Source: Deinococcales bacterium
GTDB taxonomy: Bacteria > Deinococcota > Deinococci > Deinococcales > JAAFIG01
DNA length: 64,000 bases
Assembly: GCA_013298595.1 (NCBI GenBank)
Contig: JAAFIG010000001.1
Location: 128,214-192,213 of the forward strand
Direction: 5' to 3'
In this document: positions 42,346 through 50,267 of the stretch, piece after piece
How the letters are laid out: each line of letters opens with the position of its first letter
How positions within the stretch are numbered: the first letter of the stretch is position 1
Notes under the pieces: generated by a model
Seen by the model: only the letters and a program-made list of their open reading frames with translations
Told to the model about the DNA's origin: nothing
Database searches by the model: none
Made by a program: the position numbers and the translations under genes

Positions 42346-42849
42346 TTATTTGATAATTTCAACTTTGACTTGATCGGTAGCAGGGGTGTACTGACAACTA
42401 AACTCAGCTTTTTGCACAGTTTCTTGCGCTGGACAAATCACCCAACCATCCCAGCGTTTACCATCGGCACTCGAGGAGATTTGCGAAGAAATTTCTTCGA
42501 CATCAGGGAATTTTGCGTTTTCATCATTTAAGTAGTTACGCACCTCAGATTGGCAACGCTCCACCAAACTCGAGTTGGCAATACCACCACTGGTATCCTC
42601 GGCAATACCACTTGGCGAGGATCGAGGCAGCAATGCAAAAACTGTCAAACCCAGCACAGGAATTAACAACAAAAACCACCAGTTATTCCTCGCTCGAGGT
42701 TGCAAATCTGCCCGCACTTCCGAGCGCACATCAGCCCGATACGACTCGAGTGCCCGAATTTTTTGCACTTGCAAATCACGTTCTAGTAACGCTCGAGCTT
42801 CGGCTTCTTCCTCGGCTCGAATCCGATTTTTTTCTTCTTCGCTGAGCAT
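42346..42849 (-). CDS. Membrane protein with N-terminal charged coiled coil
   Basis: A 167-residue protein. Residues 1-55 are a very charged Glu/Arg coiled coil (EEEKNRIRAEEEAEARALL). One membrane helix lies at about 58-75 (WFLLLIPVLGLTVFALL). The outer domain (80-167) has three Cys (ERCQSE, VICPAQ, FSCQYT). ATG 42849 is supported by TACGCT ending 6 nt before it. No family recognised. Confidence 0.65.
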   Translation of the reverse strand: MLSEEEKNRIRAEEEAEARALLERDLQVQKIRALESYRADVRSEVRADLQPRARNNWWFLLLIPVLGLTVFALLPRSSPSGIAEDTSGGIANSSLVERCQSEVRNYLNDENAKFPDVEEISSQISSSADGKRWDGWVICPAQETVQKAEFSCQYTPATDQVKVEIIK

Positions 42850-43073
42850 AGAAGCAGCGTAAAGCAAGGCAAATGAGAGCTAACTCATGGTGGCTATCGT
42901 ATGTCAAAACAAGTTTAGTTTGAACACAGTAATGTAATTTATCTGGACTCGAGATCGCCCTAAAAAGTAAAAACATTTTCCCTGACGCAACTATAACGAT
43001 GAAGCATACTTCGCATTGGCTCTCATTTCATCAGAAAAGTCTTACTGAAGGTCGAATTATAATCAATCGTTGC

Positions 43074-43212
43074 AAGCCACTCTCACCTAACCCTCTCTCG
43101 CCAGCAAAAGAGGGCTTTAGAACATTTTTTTCCTTTCTTTCGCTGGCGAGAGAAGCGCGAACAGTCCGAAAGGTACTGTCTTGTGAGCAAGAAGTCGGAT
43201 TGAGAGTGGCTT
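43074..43212. mobile_element. MITE-like element with perfect 12-bp terminal inverted repeats
   Basis: Ends AAGCCACTCTCA and TGAGAGTGGCTT are exact complements. Inside, a second exact 12-bp inverted repeat (TCTCTCGCCAGC at 43094 / GCTGGCGAGAGA at 43142) and one minus-strand copy of the dispersed hairpin repeat are present. 139 bp, no ORF. It lies in the 42868-43288 gap, which has no gene otherwise. Confidence 0.75.
43152..43195. repeat. Dispersed hairpin repeat, inverted copy (ACAGT/ACTGT)
   Basis: Read on the minus strand: TTCTTGCTCACAAG, ACAGT-aCC, loop TTTC, GG-ACTGT, TCGCGCTT. The stem change C-G to T-A is compensated. Confidence 0.7.
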
Positions 43213-43288
43213 AGAGCTAACGATTCTTATGCAAAAAATTGATCATCCGAAAGCAACAGGCACGGCTTGCGCCACATTCGATTGTATT

Positions 43289-43828
43289 TCACCAATCGCC
43301 GAGTGCATCACGCATTTTTTGCAAACCAATTCTGACTCGGCTTTTAACCGTACCAAGCGGCATCTCGAGTCTATCAGCAAGTTGAATATGGCTTAGCCCT
43401 TCAAAGTAGGCTAACTCGAGGCACAATCGTTCGCTTGGTTCGAGTTTAGCTAAAGCAGCTTGCATGGCAATCATTTCGAGAGGGTCGCGTTGCGTACCAA
43501 GGTCTGGGGTTTGCTCGAGTTCATCCTCTAAGGCTGGTAGGGTATGGCGGACATTACGTTTTCGTAGGGAATCTATAGCGCTGTGATGCGCGATGGTCAT
43601 AATCCATGTGCTAACTTTGCCTTTTTGCGGGGTGTATTCGAGTGCTTTTGTCCAGAGTTTAACGAAGACATCTTGGGTGACTTCTTCAGCATCTTCGCTG
43701 GTGCGTAGGATGCGTTTAGCTAAGCTAAAAACAGCTCTGGAATAGCGTTGGTACAACTCGAGCAAAGCCGTTTCTTGCGCGGCTGCCAGCGAGTAAATCA
43801 AGTATTCATCGGTAATAGAAGTGTTCAT
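43289..43828 (-). CDS. ECF-type RNA polymerase sigma factor (SigK-like)
   Basis: A 179-residue sigma-70 family factor, counting from the Met before NTSITDEYLI (an upstream start at 43894 would give 201). Region 2: ALLELYQRYSRAVFSLAKRI and EDAEEVTQDVFVKLWTKA. Region 4: LEPSERLCLELAYFEGLSHIQLADRL-x4-GTVKSRVRIGL. It directs RNA polymerase to a stress regulon. The divergent gene at 43923 encodes an RskA-type anti-sigma factor. Usually such pairs are co-transcribed, so the head-to-head order is unusual. Confidence 0.88.
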   Translation of the reverse strand: MNTSITDEYLIYSLAAAQETALLELYQRYSRAVFSLAKRILRTSEDAEEVTQDVFVKLWTKALEYTPQKGKVSTWIMTIAHHSAIDSLRKRNVRHTLPALEDELEQTPDLGTQRDPLEMIAMQAALAKLEPSERLCLELAYFEGLSHIQLADRLEMPLGTVKSRVRIGLQKMRDALGDW

Positions 43829-43922
43829 CTCGAGGTGCATTACTGGGTTTACGTTTAGAATCTGCTCATTGGATGTTGCACTCAGTGCATCCATTTTGTA
43901 CCCGAGGTGCGTATTTACAAGT

Positions 43923-44657
43923 ATGAAAGCTCTTCCAGATTCCGATACCCTGATTCAATATGCGCTTGGCACGCTCGAGCCTGAACAAATGCTTGAAGTG
44001 GCAGCCGCGCTCGAGGTATCCCCTACGTTGCGACTTGAAGTGGCTGCTTGGCAAAAAAGTTTGTACGCCCTGAGCAGCAATACACCCATGCACAATGCCC
44101 CAGCCAATCTCGAGCAGCGTATTCTCGAGCAAGTTCGTACTGTGCCACAATCAATTCCTGTGGCAGCAAAAACCAATATTCCAGCCACCATCGAACCCAA
44201 AACCAATATCCCAGCCACTCGAGCACCGATTTGGACTCAGGTGATTGCTGTAGCAGCCATTGCAGGTGTGGCAGTGCTTGGGTGGCGCGGACAACAACTC
44301 GAGACACAAATTAGTGGCTTACAACAACAAGCCTCGACTCGAGCCAGTGTACTAGCGCAAAGCAGCAGCGTACAATTGGTATCCACCACGCAAAAAACAG
44401 CCATTGGAACAGCTTTTTTAACTCGAGATGGACAAACAATTATTACCTTGCGATTACCCGCGCCACCAAAAGGCAAAACATACCAAGCATGGTTTATCGC
44501 TAAAGGCGAAGCGGCACCAAAACCATTACAAACATTCAACTCGAGCCTCGATACCAGTCTGCCAAGTACCGCTGCTGTCATTGCCATTTCGCTCGAGCCA
44601 GCAGGTGGTTCAAGTGTACCCACAGAGGTGCTAGGTACGGGGGAAATCAAATTCTGA
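43923..44657 (+). CDS. Anti-sigma factor, RskA-like
   Basis: A 244-residue single-pass protein. An N-terminal helical anti-sigma region (1-65: LIQYALGTLEPEQMLEVAAAL) precedes a repeated NIPAT linker, a membrane helix at about 98-115 (WTQVIAVAAIAGVAVLGW), a short coiled coil, and the RskA C-terminal domain (about 145-244: GKTYQAWFIAKGEAAPKPL ... LEPAGGSSVPTE). No zinc HxxxCxxC motif, so it is the metal-free type. It should hold the divergent sigma factor at the membrane. Confidence 0.85.
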   Translation: MKALPDSDTLIQYALGTLEPEQMLEVAAALEVSPTLRLEVAAWQKSLYALSSNTPMHNAPANLEQRILEQVRTVPQSIPVAAKTNIPATIEPKTNIPATRAPIWTQVIAVAAIAGVAVLGWRGQQLETQISGLQQQASTRASVLAQSSSVQLVSTTQKTAIGTAFLTRDGQTIITLRLPAPPKGKTYQAWFIAKGEAAPKPLQTFNSSLDTSLPSTAAVIAISLEPAGGSSVPTEVLGTGEIKF

Positions 44658-44808
44658 CATGCTTGTAGCTCGAGCATCGGCAGAACGAAGAGTGTGTAGC
44701 GATGTAAAAGCCTACTTATCGGGTAAAAACCGCAAGAATTCAGCTGATTAAAGTTAGAAATTAATTTTGTTTATTGCGTTTATTACACTTAATTGCTACG
44801 CTTTAGGC

Positions 44809-45231
44809 ATGAACTCTCAAACACTCAAACCCACAGATATAAAAGCGGCTCGAGAACTTAGTCGTTTGTTCGCACAACACGAAGGGCGTAGCACTCAGTT
44901 ACAAATTGGTTCCGAACAAATCACTTTGCCTAGAAATGTGCTGCAAATCATGCTCGAGGTAACGACTCAGTTAGCCAATGGTCATCAAGTCAGTGTACTG
45001 TCTAAAGATTCGGACTTAACTACGGCAGAAACAGCAGACTTACTTAATGTGTCACGTCCTTATGTGGTGCAACTCTTGAACGATGGCAAATTGCCATTTC
45101 GTATGGTTGGTACTCATCGGCGGGTGCTGCTCAAGGATGCAATGCGGTACAAGGAAGCTCAACGCAAAAAGAGTCTCGAGATTATGGAAGAACTTTCCAA
45201 AGAAGCTCAAGAGCTTGGTTACGGGTACTGA
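44809..45231 (+). CDS. Antitoxin with excisionase-type helix-turn-helix
   Basis: A 140-residue protein. The C-terminal part contains a MerR/excisionase HTH: LTTAETADLLNVSRPYVVQL-LNDGKLPFRMVGTHRRV (about 76-112). The N-terminal part is a strand-rich oligomerisation or toxin-binding region. ATG 44809 is chosen: TACGCT ends 6 nt before it, with TTGCGT 17 bp further upstream. It directly precedes a PIN-domain gene, so it is the probable antitoxin and autorepressor. Confidence 0.85.
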   Translation: MNSQTLKPTDIKAARELSRLFAQHEGRSTQLQIGSEQITLPRNVLQIMLEVTTQLANGHQVSVLSKDSDLTTAETADLLNVSRPYVVQLLNDGKLPFRMVGTHRRVLLKDAMRYKEAQRKKSLEIMEELSKEAQELGYGY

Positions 45232-45783
45232 GTGCCACCTCCAATTGTTATTTTAGATGCCAATGTCCTTTTTCCTGGACCGCTTCGAGATTTTTTTATG
45301 CACTTGGGTATTGCTGGTGCTGCTCGTATTTGTTGGTCAGCTAAAATTGAAGCTGAATGGACAAGAAATGTCATTACTAAACGCCCTGACCTCGAGCCAA
45401 GCCGTATTCTTCGTACTGCAAAACGTATGAACGAAGCCATTCCAGATGCTTTAATACAAGATTTTGAAGCAATTGAAACAAGACTCGAGTTACCTGATTT
45501 TGATGACCGTCATGTCTTAGCAGCAGCTATCAAAGCGAATGCTGATGTGATTATCACCAAGAATCTTCGGGATTTTCCGCTCGGTATTTTAGCTCAGTAC
45601 GATATAAAAGCCTTGCATCCAGATGAATTTGTGTTTGAGCGTTTGCAACTCGAACCTCTGCTTATAATTTTAGCAATTAAAACGTTACAATTGAGTCTAA
45701 AGAATCCACCTAAGACCATACTTGAGGTTCTGAATACACTCGGGTATGCAACGTTCAGTGGTATTTCTGCGTCAATTCTTTAA
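45232..45783 (+). CDS. PIN-domain toxin (VapC-like ribonuclease)
   Basis: A 183-residue PIN-domain protein. Acidic residues: VILDANVLF (D8), EAEW (about 43), FDDRHVLAAA (about 95) and ADVIITKNLRDFP (about 108). VapC-type toxins cut tRNA or rRNA with Mg. The GTG start directly follows the antitoxin TGA with no gap, typical coupling. The C-terminal 50 residues go beyond the usual PIN core. Confidence 0.88.
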   Translation: MPPPIVILDANVLFPGPLRDFFMHLGIAGAARICWSAKIEAEWTRNVITKRPDLEPSRILRTAKRMNEAIPDALIQDFEAIETRLELPDFDDRHVLAAAIKANADVIITKNLRDFPLGILAQYDIKALHPDEFVFERLQLEPLLIILAIKTLQLSLKNPPKTILEVLNTLGYATFSGISASIL

Positions 45784-45817
45784 TACTTAAAAGGATTTTA
45801 TTTTTGAACGTAAAACA

Positions 45818-45847
45818 AACCCGCCGTCTCGAGACGGCGGGTTCTTT
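45818..45847. terminator. Palindromic terminator centred on TCTCGAGA
   Basis: A perfect 26-bp palindrome, AACCCGCCGTCTC and its complement, with a TTCTTT tail. It separates the toxin gene (+) from the tRNA (-) and can serve both. Confidence 0.8.
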
Positions 45848-45848
45848 G

Positions 45849-45963
<115 letters not shown>

Positions 45964-46095
45964 ACAACTTAAACTGCTATCGCTATGAAGCGCACAAGAA
46001 GGTAGCATAGTGATTAAAAAGTGTCAAGGGGCGGCTCGAGTCTAAAATCTGCTATACTTGTGGGTATCGCGTCGCTTTGGTGGCGCGTTAATCGT

Positions 46096-46215
46096 ATGGA
46101 TAACGCTTTGATCGAAGAACCTCCGAGTTCTGATTTACGTAAATTAAGTGCTTTAGCGCTTGGCGCTATCTGTGTTACCTCGAGTCAATTGGTGGCTTGG
46201 GTGTTTGGTTTTTGA
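46096..46215 (+). CDS. Possible 39-residue membrane peptide upstream of the CNNM gene
   Basis: ATG 46096 to TGA encodes a polar head and one hydrophobic helix (LSALALGAICVTSSQLVAW). An extended -10 promoter (TGCTATACT, 46050-46058) lies upstream. After it come two hairpins (ACTCCG/CGGAGT from 46215 and GACGC/GCGTC at 46238-46256) before the CNNM start. It could be a leader peptide; no ribosome binding site is visible. Confidence 0.35.
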   Translation: MDNALIEEPPSSDLRKLSALALGAICVTSSQLVAWVFGF

Positions 46216-46270
46216 CTCCGACAGGGTTTTCACTGGTACGGAGTGACGCGTTTTGGAGTGCGTCTAGCAA

Positions 46271-47644
46271 ATGGAACTTTCTGGTTTAGGTATTTTAGTG
46301 GTGTTGATTTTGTTGAATGCGTTTTTTGTGGCGGCTGAGTATTCGTTGGTCAGTGCGCGGCAAACGAAAATTCAGGAGTTAGTCGAGCGTGGCTCGAAGC
46401 AGGCGTTGCGGGTGCAGCGGGCGCAGGGCAATATTGGGTTTTTTATTGCGGCGAATCAGTTGGGGATTACGGTTGTTTCGTTGTTAACGGGTGTGGTTGC
46501 CGAACCTGCAATTGGTGGTTTGGTTAAACCGTTGTTTGTGTCGCTGTCGCTTGCCGAGAAAACTGTGGATGGGATTAGCCTTGCCATTGCAATTGGTATC
46601 AGTGCGGTTTTATCGGTTATTTTTGCCGAATTAGTCCCTAAAAGTATTGCTATTGCCAAAGCCGAATCGATTGCTATGGTCTTAATTCAGCCGCTCGAGT
46701 TGTTTGCGTTTGTGTTTGGTCCGATCTCGAGGGCGCTTGAGTGGGCTGGAGCTGGGATTACTCGGTTGTTGTTTGGTGTTAAACCCGCCGAGGGTGGCAA
46801 ATACGCTGCTCATTCCGAGGATGAAATCCGTATGATTGTGAATGCCTCGAGTCAGCAGGGTGTGCTTGGCGAAGGCGAAAAAGAGATGGTGTATAAGGTT
46901 TTTGATTTTGGTGATAAAACCGTGCGGAATATCATGACTCCACGTACCAAAATGAATGCCATCGAAGCGGATGTGCCGTTGCGCGACCTTATGGAAGAAT
47001 ACAATCAGCATGGGTACTCGAGGGTGCCTGTGTACGATGATGATAAAGATAATATTGTTGGAGTTGCGTATACTCGAGATGTCTTGACGCATTTTGAGAA
47101 TTTGGATCACACAACAGTGCGTGACATTATGCGTCCTGCCATTTTTGTGGCTGAAAGCATGGGTTTACGCGATTTTGTCAATCGTTTGCGTGAGAAAAAA
47201 ACCCATATGGCAATTGTGGTAGACGAGTACGAAGGTACCAGTGGGCTTGCTACCCTCGAGGATGTGCTCGAGGAGTTGGTTGGTGAGATTTACGACGAAA
47301 CCGATGAACCCGAAGAGGTTTTGTATCAGCGCTTGTCGGATGATGTGTATTTGTTACAAGCCGATATGCCATTTGAAGATGTCGAGAAGTTACTGGATAT
47401 TAGTATCAATGAGGAAGACGAGGATGAATTTGATACTGTTTCTGGCTTTATCATGCACGCCTTTAACGATATTCCACAAGTTGGCGAAACCACCACTTAC
47501 GATGGTTGGGAATTTATTGTTGAAGCTGCCGATGACCGACGGGTGCAAAAAGTCAAAGCTCGTCGAATATCGAATACTGAACCTGTCAACCCAGATGATC
47601 TTGAGGAACGCAACGCTGCTAAGATCAGTCGCGGAACAGCGTAA
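46271..47644 (+). CDS. CNNM/HlyC/CorC family protein (DUF21-CBS-CorC)
   Basis: A 457-residue membrane protein. The N-terminal DUF21 domain (about 1-190) has four hydrophobic segments and GFFIAANQLGITVVSLL. A CBS pair follows (about 215-340: VRNIMTPRTKM, DYSRVPVY-type YSRVPVYDD, VRDIMRPAIFV, MAIVVDEYEGTSGLATLED). A C-terminal CorC_HlyC domain ends the protein. Such proteins export or sense magnesium/cobalt. A structured leader (two hairpins) lies upstream; it does not match the M-box that I know. Confidence 0.92.
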   Translation: MELSGLGILVVLILLNAFFVAAEYSLVSARQTKIQELVERGSKQALRVQRAQGNIGFFIAANQLGITVVSLLTGVVAEPAIGGLVKPLFVSLSLAEKTVDGISLAIAIGISAVLSVIFAELVPKSIAIAKAESIAMVLIQPLELFAFVFGPISRALEWAGAGITRLLFGVKPAEGGKYAAHSEDEIRMIVNASSQQGVLGEGEKEMVYKVFDFGDKTVRNIMTPRTKMNAIEADVPLRDLMEEYNQHGYSRVPVYDDDKDNIVGVAYTRDVLTHFENLDHTTVRDIMRPAIFVAESMGLRDFVNRLREKKTHMAIVVDEYEGTSGLATLEDVLEELVGEIYDETDEPEEVLYQRLSDDVYLLQADMPFEDVEKLLDISINEEDEDEFDTVSGFIMHAFNDIPQVGETTTYDGWEFIVEAADDRRVQKVKARRISNTEPVNPDDLEERNAAKISRGTA

Positions 47645-47722
47645 AACAGAGAAAAGTAAAAAGCATTGTGGTTTTATTTCTTCATCCTTGTTCCTTCTTG
47701 CTTTCTCCATTACACTACTGTC

Positions 47723-48124
47723 ATGACCAAAGAAGACTTGATGGCTCGAGCACAAGAAGCTGCGGGGCTGGCGTATGCTCCTTACTCAAATTTCTTTGTG
47801 GGTGCGGCTATCGAAACCAATGATGGGCGCGTATTTACGGGTTGTAATGTCGAAAATGCCAGTTATGGTTTAGGGCGCTGTGCTGAACAAACCGCGATTC
47901 AAAAAATGGTTTCCGAGGGTGTCAAAACCTTTGCTCGGATTGCCGTGTTTACTCGAGCCAGCCCTCCCTCGAGTCCGTGTGGGGCGTGTCGCCAGATTTT
48001 ATTTGAATTTGCACCAGATGCTATTGTCTATATGACCAATCATAACGGTGAGGTGCTCGAGTCTACAGTGCGGGCTTTGTTGCCATTGGGTTTTGGTCCT
48101 CAGGATTTGAAAAGCACCACATAA
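47723..48124 (+). CDS. cdd: Cytidine deaminase
   Basis: A 133-residue homotetrameric-type cytidine deaminase. Zinc site: GCNVENASYGLGRCAEQTAI (Cys and proton-shuttling Glu, about 47-66) and SSPCGACRQILFEF (about 85-98). It converts cytidine and deoxycytidine to uridines. TTGTTC, 17 bp, TACACT, 6 nt, ATG: a full leaderless promoter at 47688-47722. A strong palindromic terminator follows. Confidence 0.95.
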   Translation: MTKEDLMARAQEAAGLAYAPYSNFFVGAAIETNDGRVFTGCNVENASYGLGRCAEQTAIQKMVSEGVKTFARIAVFTRASPPSSPCGACRQILFEFAPDAIVYMTNHNGEVLESTVRALLPLGFGPQDLKSTT

Positions 48125-48127
48125 GAA

Positions 48128-48157
48128 ACAGGTCAAAAGCAATTGCTTTTGACCTGT
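48128..48157. terminator. Bidirectional terminator between cdd and the ABC permease
   Basis: A perfect 30-bp palindrome (ACAGGTCAAAAGCAA and complement) with TTCTTT on the right and AAGAA on the left, between convergent genes. Confidence 0.8.
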
Positions 48158-48172
48158 TCTTTCACACATTGT

Positions 48173-49186
48173 CTAGGTTTCTCGAGGGTCGAGTGCGTCG
48201 CGTAATGCGTCGCCTAATAAATTCCAGCCTACACTGAACAGCAAAATAAACAATGCTGGGAAGAAACTCACGTACCAGTAACCAAATGGTTCGCCGCTTG
48301 GTCCGATAATAAAGGCTCGAGCGAATGCCACCATCTGCCCCCAATCGGCGTACCCTGGGGGTGTGCCTAAGCCTAGGAAGCTCAGGGCTGCCGCTGAGAG
48401 TGGGACGGTACTAAAGTCAAGTACTGCCAGCACAATGATTGGTGTGAGGGCATTAGGCAGCACGTGGCGGAAAATCTGCCGTAAATTCCCAGCCCCTAAA
48501 GCTCGTGCAGCTTCAATGTACTCAAGGTTGCGGAGTTTAAGAATTTCGCCGCGAATCACTCGAGCGTAACCAGCCCAACCAAGCAGCAGTAAAGCAAGGA
48601 CAATTTTATCTAAGCCTTTACCGAACATGGAGACAATCACAATGGTTAATACTAAACTGGGTAAAGCAAAAATGATATCTACTAAACGCATGATGATGTT
48701 ATCAACCCAACCACCAAAGAAACCAGCAAGTCCGCCAAGAAAAATGCCAATAATCACAGTGGGAATAACCACGCCGAGTGATAATTGAAAAGCTGTACGG
48801 GTTCCCCAAACCAAGCCGTACCAAATGTCGTACCCGCTCGAGGTACCAAGAATTGCACCGTCTACACCGGGTGGGGTGGGTACACTAGCAAAACTGATAC
48901 GGTACACACTAAAACAACTTTGTGGTGGAACAACAATTGCTTTCCAGAAGAGTGGCGCGAATGGATTGTAAACACTTGTGCCTTCTGCAACACCAAGGTC
49001 GCGTAAACAATTGTCTTTTGGGTTCGCTAGTAGTGGTGCAAAAATTGCCATTAAAGTAAACGCTATTGCAATCAATAAACCAATCACAGCTAATGGATTG
49101 CGCCGAAAACGGCGCACTGGTCGAGAAACCCAAAATGTTTCACGTTTTTCTGGAATATCAGATGTGGCAACACTTATTGCACTCAT
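48173..49186 (-). CDS. Peptide/nickel-type ABC transporter permease (DppC-like)
   Basis: A 337-residue permease of the OppC/DppC group: N-terminal OppC_N segment (RRFRRNPLAVIGLLIAI, about 25-45), long periplasmic insert, then five membrane helices with EAA loop YIEAARALGAGNLRQIFRHVLPN (about 230). It ends GDALRDALDPRE, typical. The start overlaps the dppB-like stop (TAATG). No ATPase gene follows; the transcript ends at the terminator at 48128. Confidence 0.92.
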   Translation of the reverse strand: MSAISVATSDIPEKRETFWVSRPVRRFRRNPLAVIGLLIAIAFTLMAIFAPLLANPKDNCLRDLGVAEGTSVYNPFAPLFWKAIVVPPQSCFSVYRISFASVPTPPGVDGAILGTSSGYDIWYGLVWGTRTAFQLSLGVVIPTVIIGIFLGGLAGFFGGWVDNIIMRLVDIIFALPSLVLTIVIVSMFGKGLDKIVLALLLLGWAGYARVIRGEILKLRNLEYIEAARALGAGNLRQIFRHVLPNALTPIIVLAVLDFSTVPLSAAALSFLGLGTPPGYADWGQMVAFARAFIIGPSGEPFGYWYVSFFPALFILLFSVGWNLLGDALRDALDPRET

Positions 49187-50205
49187 TAGTCAAACCTCAC
49201 TCGAGGGTCAAAGAATCCATACATTAAATCAATGACTAAATTACTAAGCACAACGATAACACCAATAAACAATGCAAAACCCATCACTCCAGCGTAATCA
49301 AGTTGTACAGCAGCCGTTGCACCCCACGAACCAATGCCAGGATAAGAAAAAATGGTTTCGGTTATTACCGCCCCTGATAATAATCCCTGAATGGTAAAAC
49401 CAGCCAATGTAACAATTGGTAAAATCGCATTTCGACGCGCATGTTTAATATTGACAACTCGAGAGCCTAATCCTTTTGCTCTGGCGGTTCGTACATAATC
49501 GGCTTTCAGCACATCAAGCAGTTGGTTTCGCATGACTTTTAAGGTACTGGCAACTTGAATTGTGGCAAGCGTTATCACAGGTAGAATCATGTGTTGCAAA
49601 GCATTGACCAGCACATTCCATTTACCTACCAGTATTGAATCCACAGTTATCATGCCTGTAACAACGGGCACAGGGTCAGTGATAGCTAAGACAGTATCGG
49701 TTCTACCGAAACCGGGCAGTAAATTGGTTGCTCCATAAAACACAACCAGTAACAAAATACCAACCACAAAAGTCGGTAAGCTATAGCCAATCACAGAAAC
49801 CACTCTTAGTACTTGATCTAAGAGTTTATCTTTGCCTAATGCACTGAGAGTACCAAGCCAAATTGCCAGCGGAATAATAATCAAACTAGCAAAAATAGCT
49901 AACTCGAGGGTGGCTGGAAAACGCTGCAAAATGGTGTCTAATACTGGTAAGCTGCTGGCTTTTGAAAAACCAAAATTACCTTGAACAGCATTACCTAACC
50001 ATTTCCAGTATTGCACATAAAAAGGTTGATCCAAACCATTTTCTTTGATAATCAGTTCGATGTTTCGCATCTGATTTTCACTTTTAATAAAACTCACTGC
50101 CCGTTCTCGAGGTGATAAGAATTGTAGTAACCCAACAATTAATAGGGTTAAGGCAATCATCACCAGTGGTAAACTGGCTAAGCGGCGCAAAATATAAGTC
50201 AGCAT
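49186..50205 (-). CDS. Peptide/nickel-type ABC transporter permease (DppB-like)
   Basis: A 339-residue permease: starts MLTYILRRLASLPLVMIALT, as DppB/OppB do, six membrane helices, EAA loop YVRTARAKGLGSRVVNIKHARRN (about 230-250) and end DLMYGFFDPRVRFD. ATG 50205 is chosen, after AAGAGAAA; the upstream extension runs over the intergenic hairpin. It pairs with the DppC-like protein to form the channel. Confidence 0.92.
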   Translation of the reverse strand: MLTYILRRLASLPLVMIALTLLIVGLLQFLSPRERAVSFIKSENQMRNIELIIKENGLDQPFYVQYWKWLGNAVQGNFGFSKASSLPVLDTILQRFPATLELAIFASLIIIPLAIWLGTLSALGKDKLLDQVLRVVSVIGYSLPTFVVGILLLVVFYGATNLLPGFGRTDTVLAITDPVPVVTGMITVDSILVGKWNVLVNALQHMILPVITLATIQVASTLKVMRNQLLDVLKADYVRTARAKGLGSRVVNIKHARRNAILPIVTLAGFTIQGLLSGAVITETIFSYPGIGSWGATAAVQLDYAGVMGFALFIGVIVVLSNLVIDLMYGFFDPRVRFD

Positions 50206-50232
50206 AATTTTTCTCTTGTTTATCAATGAATA

Positions 50233-50256
50233 AGGAGGGGAAATACATCCCCTCCT
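50233..50256 (-). terminator. Intercistronic hairpin between binding protein and permease genes
   Basis: AGGAGGGGA-loop-TCCCCTCCT, 12 nt after the binding-protein stop and 27 nt before the permease start. Partial termination or mRNA protection would give an excess of binding protein over permease, as is common in such operons. Confidence 0.65.
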
Positions 50257-50267
50257 CAAGCGTGTTA

